Shown here in pieces: positions 1 to 5,685 of a stretch of DNA of 7,131 bases (positions are counted from its first letter, which is position 1; each line of letters opens with the position of its first letter). The DNA is from Yes71-27 sp040758635. GTDB taxonomy: Bacteria; Bacillota; Desulfotomaculia; Desulfotomaculales; Ammonificaceae. Position numbers and translations under genes: made by a program. A model generated the notes under the pieces. It saw only the letters and a program-made list of their open reading frames with translations, did not search any database and was not told where the DNA came from. Where the stretch lies: the NCBI GenBank assembly GCA_040758635.1, contig JBFLVI010000064.1, positions 1-7,131 on the forward strand. The letters are read 5' to 3'.

Positions 1-65
1 TCTTCTCTATTAACCCGTCTGGAAAGAAGGAGACTATAGTAACACGCGGCTAAAATTGCAAGCCC

Positions 66-86
66 CAAACACCTTCGGCGCCAAGG
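66..86 (+). repeat. Direct repeat, copy 1 of 2
   Basis: This 21-bp segment starts CAAACACCTT and matches 152-172 at 17 of 21 positions, 86 bp upstream of that copy. In suitable frames both copies encode NTFGA. The unit contains an imperfect self-complementary core (CCTT-C-GGC / GCC-AAGG, 72-86). Its function is unknown; it may be a remnant of an interspersed repeat or of a decayed coding sequence. Confidence 0.5.
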
Positions 87-111
87 CTTTTGGGCTACTG
101 TTTACCTATGG

Positions 112-141
112 ACTGTCGAACTCGGGCTTGAGTTAGACAGT
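112..141 (+). terminator. Terminator-like hairpin in the cytochrome leader region
   Basis: The left arm CTGTCGAACTC (113-123) pairs with the right arm GAGTTAGACAG (130-140) over 11 positions with a single G/A mismatch, closing a six-base loop GGGCTT. One further A-T pair (112/141) extends it. TTTATT follows directly on the + strand, the layout of an intrinsic terminator. The stem is only moderately G+C-rich. It could end transcription from a gene left of the window or act as an attenuator in the leader of the cytochrome gene. Confidence 0.4.
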
Positions 142-151
142 TTATTGAAAG

Positions 152-172
152 CAAACACCTTTGGAGCAACGG
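152..172 (+). repeat. Direct repeat, copy 2 of 2
   Basis: Second copy of the element at 66-86, identical over the first ten bases (CAAACACCTT) and differing at four later positions. It lies 11 bp after the right arm of the hairpin at 112-141, so the two copies flank that hairpin. Confidence 0.5.
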
Positions 173-330
173 AAATGCACGGATACCACGACCCTACGGT
201 TGAACTTCTCATTAGTAAATGAAAGCAATAGGCCGGTACTACACAGATTCCCAGTTATAATTTTCCGAAATAATTACCGCTTGTGGCAGGAATAATGCAA
301 TTTTTGTAGAATAATGTAAAATCAACCCGT

Positions 331-338
331 GGGAGGAG
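331..338 (+). promoter_or_regulatory. Ribosome binding site fixing the GTG start of the cytochrome
   Basis: GGGAGGAG lies seven bases before GTG 346. It contains the GGAGG core at normal spacing, and the resulting protein begins with a proper signal peptide, so the GTG start is well supported. Confidence 0.8.
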
Positions 339-345
339 TGGGCGG

Positions 346-2601
346 GTGCGGCAGTTAAGAAGTACGCTTTTCCTTATCGCTCTGTGCCTGCTGCTCATTG
401 GGGGTTCCGGCGGGGGTTCCGTTTCCGCCCAAGCCTACGAGAGCCCCCATGGGCCGTATACTGCTTTTCCCGTCGGCTGCGCCGCCTGCCACGTGGCCCA
501 CGCCAGCCTGGGGCCCCAACTTCTAATGAAAACCGACATCACCACGCTTTGCCTGACCTGCCACGACGGCACCGCCAGCGTCTTCAACGTCGTTTACGTG
601 CCCGAAGAAGATATCTACGGCACCGGCGTAACAAGAGAGGTTTACGGCTTCGGTTTCGGCACTACCTCCGGCGCGGTCTACTTCCACCCGGTGAAAAATA
701 CCGGTAACCCCGCCGTAGGAGAAATAATCGAATGCACCCACTGCCACAACCCGCACGGCGATATGTCGGTACCCGACCAGGTCTACCCGCGCCTCCTGAA
801 GAGCAGCGACGGAACTAACAGCTACTACCAGGGACCCGCCTTCTGTTTAGCCTGCCACGGCAGCGTTGACCAGGGTTTCCCGAGTGTGGAAAACGAGTCG
901 GTCAGCTACTGGGTCTACACCCTCGGTAACCACCAAAACAGCAACGCGGCGCATTACGATACCGCCAAGGCGGCGCTGCAGCCCGCATCCGGGACCCTCG
1001 TCACCTGCGCCACCTGCCACTTCAAGCACGCCTCGGACCTGCGGCGGCTCGTCGCAAAGGCCGAGGAAAACCTCTGTCTCAAGTGCCACGACAACCCAGC
1101 CAACTCGATGAGCGGGCGGAACATCAAGAACGAGTTTTCCGTGACCAAAGCCTCGTACCACGACATCTACGGCGAACGCACCGGTGCCAAGATCGAGTGC
1201 TCGAGCTGCCACGGGCCGCATACCGTGGGTGCGAAGTCCCTTTCCGTGAGCGACACCACCTACTCGCAGGTGGCCAACCCGGACAACACCAAGTCGGTGA
1301 TGGCCAGGGTTTACGCCGTCCAGGACAACGGTATCGGGAACACCGTCGGCACCTTCACCGATTTTTGCCTGAAGTGCCACGACGGCAGCCCGCCCACGGC
1401 CACCGAAAGCACCACGGAATACGTGCCCTACCGCATCGTCTTTCCCTCTGAGGAAACGATCTACATCACCACCAACTCCGGCGGCTGGAACAAAGGCAAT
1501 TATCCATCCGCGAGCCACGGTGGGACGGGAATGACCTGCCTTATCTGCCACGAGAGCCACGGCTCGGACTATCCGGCTTTGCAGCGGTATCCCGAAGATA
1601 CAGCGTCAACAGACGGGGAGTGCATCTTTTGCCACGACGGCCGCATCAGCGCACCGAACGTAAAGACCGACCTTACCAAGACATACAGACACCCGACGCT
1701 TTATGTCTCCGGCAAGCACAGCAACACCGAAAACTATAACAACCTGCCGCTGGCCGACAGGCACGCGGAGTGCGCCGACTGCCACGACCCGCACCGCTGC
1801 GACAGCACCACCGCTTCGGCACCGGCGGCTTGGGGTTCGATCAAAGGGGTGTCCGGTGCGCTTATCAACTACGGTTCAGTCACCTGGGATAACTGGCCCA
1901 CCGGGGTGACCTCCAGCCTGAAGCTGGGGATTGACTACCAGTATGAGCTCTGCTTCAAGTGTCACTCCTGCTTTAGCTACGGCTCCAGCCCCCCGAGCGG
2001 CTACACCGACCAGGCGAAGGAATTTAAACCTACCAACGGGGGGTACCATGCGGTTTGGGGAGCAAGTAAGATAGGTTCTCCTTACGGTAAGTTTACCGGC
2101 GTGGACCGGAACGGCAACGCCTGGGCGTACAACAGCCGGATGTACTGCACCGACTGCCACGGCAGCGACAGCACGAGCGTCGAAGGCCCCCACGGATCGA
2201 GCCAGCAGTATATCCTGAAAGCGCCGTGGAACCCGGATACCAGCCAGGCAGGCGCTACGGGGAAGCGCGGCACCGATACTTCCAGTCATCTCTGCTTCAA
2301 GTGCCATGACTACGCCTTCTACGCCGGTAACGGGGTTTCAGGTTACACTTCCAAGTTCTCCGGGAGTGCAGGGTCCAACCTTCACGTGTTGTACAAGGGC
2401 CAGGGCTACGTTCATGAACAGGGCTGCGCCTGCTGCCACGGAGCGGTCCCCCACGGCTCCAAGCGCCGGGGATTGCTCTTCACCACGGCCTACGGTTCGC
2501 CTTACGCCACCGGGGTGAAGATTACGGGCTTACCTGCAACATTGCCAAACCCCGGAAACTGGAGCAAGTGGGATTGCAGCACCGTTTCCGGCTGCCACTA
2601 A
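346..2601 (+). CDS. Secreted multiheme c-type cytochrome (15 CxxCH plus a terminal CX5CH)
   Basis: This is a 751-residue exported electron-transfer protein. Residues 1-30 form a signal peptide: R2 and R5, a hydrophobic core LFLIALCLLLIGG, and a likely cleavage after SVSAQA. CxxCH haem motifs begin at residues 45, 69, 130, 167, 221, 244, 285, 341, 398, 426, 476, 536, 601, 650 and 694. They fall into pairs of the doubled-CXXCH type. The first member is followed by a nearby His (VAH, NPH, FKH, GPH, ESH, DPH and similar); the second is usually CLxCH or CFKCH followed by D, G or S. Motif 15 has as its partner only C744-X5-C750-H751, the last residues of the protein. There is no membrane anchor or recognisable S-layer domain, so a soluble or cell-surface protein is inferred, possibly working in extracellular or respiratory electron transfer. 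The partner and acceptor are not visible. Haem attachment would depend on ResB/CcsA encoded about 1 kb downstream. The family is certain; the physiological role is not. Confidence 0.95.
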   Translation: MRQLRSTLFLIALCLLLIGGSGGGSVSAQAYESPHGPYTAFPVGCAACHVAHASLGPQLLMKTDITTLCLTCHDGTASVFNVVYVPEEDIYGTGVTREVYGFGFGTTSGAVYFHPVKNTGNPAVGEIIECTHCHNPHGDMSVPDQVYPRLLKSSDGTNSYYQGPAFCLACHGSVDQGFPSVENESVSYWVYTLGNHQNSNAAHYDTAKAALQPASGTLVTCATCHFKHASDLRRLVAKAEENLCLKCHDNPANSMSGRNIKNEFSVTKASYHDIYGERTGAKIECSSCHGPHTVGAKSLSVSDTTYSQVANPDNTKSVMARVYAVQDNGIGNTVGTFTDFCLKCHDGSPPTATESTTEYVPYRIVFPSEETIYITTNSGGWNKGNYPSASHGGTGMTCLICHESHGSDYPALQRYPEDTASTDGECIFCHDGRISAPNVKTDLTKTYRHPTLYVSGKHSNTENYNNLPLADRHAECADCHDPHRCDSTTASAPAAWGSIKGVSGALINYGSVTWDNWPTGVTSSLKLGIDYQYELCFKCHSCFSYGSSPPSGYTDQAKEFKPTNGGYHAVWGASKIGSPYGKFTGVDRNGNAWAYNSRMYCTDCHGSDSTSVEGPHGSSQQYILKAPWNPDTSQAGATGKRGTDTSSHLCFKCHDYAFYAGNGVSGYTSKFSGSAGSNLHVLYKGQGYVHEQGCACCHGAVPHGSKRRGLLFTTAYGSPYATGVKITGLPATLPNPGNWSKWDCSTVSGCH

Positions 2602-2615
2602 AGAAGTTAGAGGCC

Positions 2616-2643
2616 GGAGGTTGGAGGTTGGAGGTTGGAGGTT
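2616..2643. repeat. Tandem GGAGGTT repeat, four perfect copies
   Basis: Four exact 7-bp units run head to tail (2616-2622, 2623-2629, 2630-2636, 2637-2643). A degenerate unit (AGAGGCC, 2609-2615) precedes them and a partial GGAA follows. They fill most of the 46-bp gap between the convergent stop codons of the cytochrome gene and vapC, where a terminator would be expected. No hairpin is seen there. Confidence 0.85.
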
Positions 2644-2647
2644 GGAA

Positions 2648-3118
2648 TCAAGGATTTTCCCTATCGTTGCAGTAATCGTCCAACAGAATAACCGGCACAA
2701 CCTCTATCTTTGCCCAGGTGAAATCGTTACCCACAATCGCCTCACACCCGCTTGCCTTTGCCGTGGCGATAATAAGGGCGTCCGGCAGGGGTAACCCGCT
2801 CCCCGCCCGCAGCTTCGCCGCTTCCTGAGCAACCGGCCGCGAGACGGGTACCACGTCTATACCCGGGAAGTCGTTAAGGAAAGCCCGGACCATACTCAGG
2901 CTCTCCGCATCATTTTTTCTGAGGGGACCGACGAGCAACTCTGCTTCTGTAATTACCGCTAACCTCGCTTCTATAGCCTGCTCTTCAATAAGGCGGAATA
3001 GCGGCTCTACCAGGCCGCTGTACGGAACAACCTCCTGGAGAAAGTAGATGGGGACGCTCGTATCGAAGAGCACGCGGCGGTACCTGCTCACCTCTTTTAG
3101 GAAAGATTCTCTTCCCAA
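2648..3118 (-). CDS. vapC: PIN-domain toxin, VapC family
   Basis: This is a predicted Mg2+-dependent ribonuclease toxin of a type II toxin-antitoxin pair; VapC proteins cut tRNA or rRNA. From the TTG start at 3118 it has 156 residues, and the PIN domain covers nearly all of it. The acidic quartet is present: D19 in LFDTS, E60 in TEAELL, D113 in LPDALIIATA and D132 in VGNDF. The start is uncertain. TTG 3118 has GAAGGGAG eight bases upstream and overlaps the antitoxin gene by 22 bp. A GTG at 3091, five bases after the antitoxin stop, would give a more typical 147-residue protein beginning MSRYRRVLFD but has no well-spaced ribosome binding site and would rely on coupled translation. It is co-transcribed with the AbrB-like gene just upstream. 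All catalytic residues are intact, so it looks functional. The RNA target cannot be read from the sequence. Confidence 0.87.
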   Translation of the reverse strand: MGRESFLKEVSRYRRVLFDTSVPIYFLQEVVPYSGLVEPLFRLIEEQAIEARLAVITEAELLVGPLRKNDAESLSMVRAFLNDFPGIDVVPVSRPVAQEAAKLRAGSGLPLPDALIIATAKASGCEAIVGNDFTWAKIEVVPVILLDDYCNDRENP

Positions 3119-3354
3119 GACGCACGCTCCCTTCGCAGGTAAAGTTCGATTTCTTCTTTGGTCCTGCCGTAGACATCCCTGAGGCAACCGGATAAAAGCT
3201 CCGTGTAGCTCTTTGTCTTGGGAGAAATTATAATCTTATCGCCCACAATCTCCAGCAGCACCTTCTCCCCTGGTTTCAATCCTAAGGCCTTACAAAAAGC
3301 CGCTGGCATGGTTATCTGCCTCTTACTGGAAAGTTTCACAATAGACCTATTCAT
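3097..3354 (-). CDS. AbrB/MazE-fold antitoxin, partner of the PIN toxin
   Basis: This is an 85-residue protein with an N-terminal swapped-hairpin AbrB DNA-binding domain (about residues 3-46; key stretch SSKRQITMPAAFCKALGL followed by KPGEKVLLEIVGDKIII). The charged tail (about 47-85, ending RRERASWEENLS) would be the part that wraps and neutralises the toxin. In known pairs of this kind the antitoxin both blocks the nuclease and represses its own promoter. The ATG at 3354 is preferred over a TTG at 3369 because GGGGGA lies seven bases before the ATG. It is the first gene of a two-gene operon with vapC. A promoter and inverted repeat sit directly upstream (3377-3415), which fits autoregulation. 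Confidence 0.87.
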   Translation of the reverse strand: MNRSIVKLSSKRQITMPAAFCKALGLKPGEKVLLEIVGDKIIISPKTKSYTELLSGCLRDVYGRTKEEIELYLRRERASWEENLS

Positions 3355-3376
3355 TCTTCTTTCCCCCAATAAAAAA

Positions 3377-3408
3377 TTCTCTTACCATTATAGCAGATAG
3401 TAAGAGAA
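3377..3408. promoter_or_regulatory. Perfect 9-bp inverted repeat over the antitoxin promoter (candidate operator)
   Basis: TTCTCTTAC (3377-3385) and GTAAGAGAA (3400-3408) are exact reverse complements separated by 14 bp. The -10 hexamer of the toxin-antitoxin promoter (3387-3392) lies in the spacer and the -35 lies just outside the outer arm. This is the expected geometry of a repressor site for an AbrB-like antitoxin dimer or toxin-antitoxin complex. The binding itself is inferred. Confidence 0.65.
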
Positions 3409-3415
3409 CAGACAA
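3387..3415 (-). promoter_or_regulatory. Sigma-A type promoter of the antitoxin-toxin operon
   Basis: Read on the minus strand, TTGTCT (3415-3410) is followed by a 17-bp spacer and a perfect TATAAT (3392-3387). Transcription would start near 3380, leaving a short leader before the ATG at 3354. Confidence 0.7.
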
Positions 3416-3477
3416 CCACAACAGCTTAGGGCAAAACAGGATCGTGGCAGGAAAAGCTCCCCTTTTGAAAGTTTTGT

Positions 3478-3506
3478 TTGACTTTGCCGCCTAAAGTAAT
3501 TAAACT
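3478..3506 (+). promoter_or_regulatory. resB: Possible promoter of the resB-ccsA operon
   Basis: TTGACT (3478-3483), a 17-bp spacer and TAAACT (3501-3506) give a sigma-A-like promoter with a weak -10. Transcription would start near 3513, about 60 bases before the presumed start of resB. It lies in the 3355-3577 gap, back to back with the promoter of the toxin-antitoxin operon. Confidence 0.45.
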
Positions 3507-3577
3507 GATAAAATAAAAGTGTTGGCCAAAACTCGGGTCCAAAAGACACAGCGGACCAGGCAGCGGGGTGGATAAAA

Positions 3578-4639
3578 ATTCTCGCCAAAATAAAGGACCA
3601 TTTCACCTCTATCCGGGCCATCCTCACGGTACTGGCCTTTTTAAGCATCGCTTCCGCCATCGGCACCTTGATTCCCCAGAACAAAGACCCCTTTTTCTAC
3701 ACCCAGCAGTACGGACCGACCCTCGGGCAGCTCATCATCAGCACGGGCCTCGCCAACCTCTTCCGGTCCTGGTGGTTTACCGCGGCGGAGATCTGGCTCG
3801 TGGTGAGCCTCTTAATCTGCACGTACTACCGGGGTCAGTTCGCCGTCCGCCTCAGCCGCAGGGACGCCAAACGGGGCCTGGGCGCCTGGGGTTTGACCGT
3901 TTTCCACGTCGGACTGGTTTTCATCTTAGTCACCCTGATGTTCACGCCCCGCGTTCAGAAAGAAGAACAGTTCGATGCCGTACCGGGACAGACCGTCGCC
4001 CTTACCGCCGAAGGCTTTCCTTTTGACCTGCAGGTAAAAGACTTCCAGATCAAACACTACCCGGACGGCTCTCCAAAACAGTACATCAGCCGCTGTGCCG
4101 TGATTGAAAACGGCAAAGTTACCCGGGAAACGGACGTTATGGTGAACCATCCCCTGAAGCACCACGGGGTCAAGGTTTACCAAATGCAGTACGGCTGGCT
4201 CTTGGGCGGGCGCCTGACGGCCGGGGAGAACAATATGCCCATCGAAATCGCCGCGGGCGGGCAACTGCCGCTCGGGCCGCACTACGCCCTCGACGTACGC
4301 TTCTACCCTGATTTTGCGCGTGCCCCCAACGGTATGCCGACCACCCGGTCGCAGGAGCCGAAAAACCCCCGGGTGCTCTACATCCTTTACTTCCAGAACC
4401 AGCCGGTAGATATGAATCTCCTGGAAATGGGACAGGAAGCCGAGCTTCCCGGAGGGAAGATTGTATTTGACCGGTACTCTTTATATACGGGTTTGCAGGC
4501 AAAGCAAAACCCGGCGCTCCCTTACACCTTTGCCGGCTTTATCCTTTCCACCGCAGGCGTTTTGCTCTACCTGATCTTTAACCCGCGGCGCCGCCCGGAA
4601 AGCGGGCGTCAGAACGCAACGGGCGCCGAGGAAACATAA
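3578..4639 (+). CDS. resB: Cytochrome c biogenesis protein ResB (Ccs1)
   Basis: ResB is the System II partner of CcsA; together they carry haem across the membrane and ligate it to CxxCH cysteines. Four membrane spans are visible: AILTVLAFLSIASAIGTL (~14-31), EIWLVVSLLICTYY (~67-83), LTVFHVGLVFILVTLMF (~103-122, with the conserved His at ~110), and PYTFAGFILSTAGVLLYLIF near the C-terminus (~316-335). A large outer domain between spans 3 and 4 carries NHPLKHHGVKVYQMQYG (~190-206), a typical ResB block. The start is a problem. The first span is clearly coded in this frame, but no ATG, GTG or TTG precedes TTG 3668, which would cut the span away. An AUU at 3578 has GGGGTGG six bases upstream. Alternatively, GTG 3568 would be in frame if one A were absent from the A5 run at 3574-3578. 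The coordinate is thus provisional. The gene is followed 24 bp later by ccsA. Confidence 0.88.
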   Translation: MLAKIKDHFTSIRAILTVLAFLSIASAIGTLIPQNKDPFFYTQQYGPTLGQLIISTGLANLFRSWWFTAAEIWLVVSLLICTYYRGQFAVRLSRRDAKRGLGAWGLTVFHVGLVFILVTLMFTPRVQKEEQFDAVPGQTVALTAEGFPFDLQVKDFQIKHYPDGSPKQYISRCAVIENGKVTRETDVMVNHPLKHHGVKVYQMQYGWLLGGRLTAGENNMPIEIAAGGQLPLGPHYALDVRFYPDFARAPNGMPTTRSQEPKNPRVLYILYFQNQPVDMNLLEMGQEAELPGGKIVFDRYSLYTGLQAKQNPALPYTFAGFILSTAGVLLYLIFNPRRRPESGRQNATGAEET

Positions 4640-4663
4640 AACCCGAAAAGAGGTGTTTTTAAG

Positions 4664-5482
4664 GTGCAGGCCATCGAAAGCAATTCCTTTACCCTCGCCT
4701 TCATCGCTTATGTCCTCTCCCTGGCGGCCTTCTTTTCCTTCTTTTGGACCAGGAGCGACCGCTCGGCCAAGTTGGGCTTCGCGCTCACCGGTACCGGCCT
4801 GCTCTTTCACCTGGTCAGCCTGACCGCCAGAAGCATCGCCGCCGGGCGCTGGCCCTTCGCCAATCTCTACGAGTTTATAAGCCTGATGATCTTTGCCATC
4901 GCTGCCGGCACCCTCATCATCGGTCTCCGTTACCGGATGTCCGGTACCGGCATCTTCGCCACGCCGCTCGTCGTAGGGCTCATGGCCTACGCCTTTTCGA
5001 TCAAAAAGGCGCCCGAGGCCCTGGTCCCGGCGCTCCAGAGCTACTGGCTCCAGTTTCACGTGGCCACCGCGATTCTGGCGTACGGGGCCTTTGCCTTATC
5101 CTTCGCCCTGGGCCTCATGTACCTGGTAAAAGGCCGGTCTGAGGCGCCGGAAGCGGGCCTGCGGGGGTTGATCCCCGAGCCCGGGCGCCTCGATCGCCTG
5201 ATCTACGGGACTATCGCCTTCGGCTTCGCGTTCCAGACGCTTCTGATCATCACCGGCGCGGTCTGGGCTGAGGAGGCCTGGGGAACCTGGTGGAGCTGGG
5301 ATCCGATGGAGACGTGGGCGCTCATTACCTGGCTGGTCTATGCCTTCTACCTCCACGGCTGGACGCGCGGCTCCTGGCGGGGCCGGCGCGGCGCCTGGCT
5401 GGCCGTCATCGGCTTCGCCGTCGTAATGTTTACCCTGATCGGTGTAAAATTCGTCCTGCCCGGTCTGCACAGCTATACGTAA
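4664..5482 (+). CDS. ccsA: Cytochrome c biogenesis protein CcsA (ResC), haem handling subunit
   Basis: This is a 272-residue polytopic membrane protein, the haem-binding half of the System II cytochrome c synthetase. The tryptophan-rich WWD signature is GTWWSWDPMETWALITWLVY (W209-W210-S-W-D213). Conserved family features also visible are the PFANLYEF block (64-71) and well-placed histidines: H132 (LQFHVA), H231 (YLHGW) and H269 (GLHSY near the C-terminus), candidate axial haem ligands. Length and the roughly eight hydrophobic segments fit the family. The GTG start has AGAGGTG (4649-4655) eight bases upstream. It is the second gene of an operon with resB (24-bp gap) and ends just before a strong terminator. 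Its obvious local client is the multiheme cytochrome upstream. No defect is seen. Confidence 0.94.
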   Translation: MQAIESNSFTLAFIAYVLSLAAFFSFFWTRSDRSAKLGFALTGTGLLFHLVSLTARSIAAGRWPFANLYEFISLMIFAIAAGTLIIGLRYRMSGTGIFATPLVVGLMAYAFSIKKAPEALVPALQSYWLQFHVATAILAYGAFALSFALGLMYLVKGRSEAPEAGLRGLIPEPGRLDRLIYGTIAFGFAFQTLLIITGAVWAEEAWGTWWSWDPMETWALITWLVYAFYLHGWTRGSWRGRRGAWLAVIGFAVVMFTLIGVKFVLPGLHSYT

Positions 5483-5524
5483 AGAGCAGAAAAACCATCA
5501 GGTAGCTCTCACCTGTGGTAAAAC

Positions 5525-5550
5525 AAAAGGGCGGTTACCCGCCCTTTTAT
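5525..5550. terminator. Strong bidirectional intrinsic terminator between ccsA and ahbC
   Basis: AAAAGGGCGG (5525-5534) and CCGCCCTTTT (5539-5548) form a perfect 10-bp stem with a TTAC loop. On the + strand the stem runs into TTTTATTA, ending resB-ccsA. On the minus strand it runs into TTTTGTTTT, so it can also end ahbC transcription. This fits the convergent arrangement of the two units. Confidence 0.9.
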
Positions 5551-5609
5551 TACCGGTTCACGCCCATCACTTTCATCTTCAAGGTCGGACGGACTCCAAA
5601 GGCCGTCAC

Positions 5610-5685
5610 CTTAAGCTTGAACCTTAAACCGTGAACGGACCCCTTTAAGGTCTATCAGCTTAAGCTGAACTGTGAACCGCGAACC
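5610..5685. repeat. Degenerate repeats reaching into the 3' end of ahbC
   Basis: A segment beginning CTTAAGCTTGAAC (from 5610) recurs in diverged form as CTTAAGCTGAAC (from 5659). Each copy is followed by GTGAAC and a further GAAC-type word, so a GTTCACGGTT-like motif recurs on the minus strand. A 14-bp perfect palindrome TCAGCTTAAGCTGA (5655-5668) covers the ahbC stop codon. The last residues of AhbC (GFAVHSSA) are encoded by this repeat. Its function is unknown. Confidence 0.5.

Larger units (their letters stand above)
1..345. other. Gene-free left edge and leader of the cytochrome gene
   Basis: No intact gene is visible. The stretch is richer in A+T than the coding regions. It holds a diverged direct repeat (66-86 and 152-172), a terminator-like hairpin (112-141), two copies of GAATAATG (290-297 and 309-316) and the ribosome binding site of the cytochrome. 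Two short open frames have protein-like composition. Frame 2 (14-136) includes the peptide APNTFGAKAFGLLFTYGL. Frame 1 (43-222) ends in ANTFGATEMHG and DPTVELLISK. A one-base shift near 124-130 would fuse them, so a decayed gene or a translated repeat element is possible. A TATAAT at 256-261 lacks a -35 partner, so no cytochrome promoter can be fixed. Confidence 0.5.

Noticed and set aside
56..180. c-di-GMP/cGAMP (GEMM) riboswitch
   Set aside because: Words such as CAAAC, a CGC-AAG-like string and GGGCTAC resemble the consensus, but the tetraloop hairpin and the conserved GCAAAGCC block are missing. Not supportable without a covariance search.
346..435. Lipoprotein signal peptide at C14 of the cytochrome
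   Set aside because: The residue before C14 is Leu (LIALC), which does not fit a lipobox. A signal peptidase I site near VSAQA fits better.
847..1560. Antisense frame of 237 codons inside the cytochrome gene
   Set aside because: No recognisable domain; the opposite strand carries evenly spaced haem motifs. The Val/Gly/Arg-rich composition is typical of a shadow.
2083..2100. Inverted repeat CGGTAAGTTTACCG inside the cytochrome gene
   Set aside because: It is within codons of a well-supported gene, has no associated T-run or regulatory context, and can arise by chance in 7 kb.
2616..2643. CRISPR array
   Set aside because: The units are 7 bp and contiguous with no spacers; this is a simple tandem repeat.
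3388..3684. Minus-strand frame of 98 codons upstream of the antitoxin
   Set aside because: It covers the antitoxin promoter, the intergenic gap and the antisense of resB, and has no ribosome binding site or domain I can recognise.
3568..4026. Separate 152-residue protein starting at GTG 3568
   Set aside because: Beyond the first few codons the translation is Arg/Pro/His-rich and shadows ResB, whose membrane spans are clear in the neighbouring frame. Only its GTG start is of interest, as a possible resB start.
4481..5059. Antisense frame of 192 codons across the resB/ccsA junction
   Set aside because: It crosses two well-identified membrane protein genes and its translation is charged and repetitive, as expected for the complement of hydrophobic codons.
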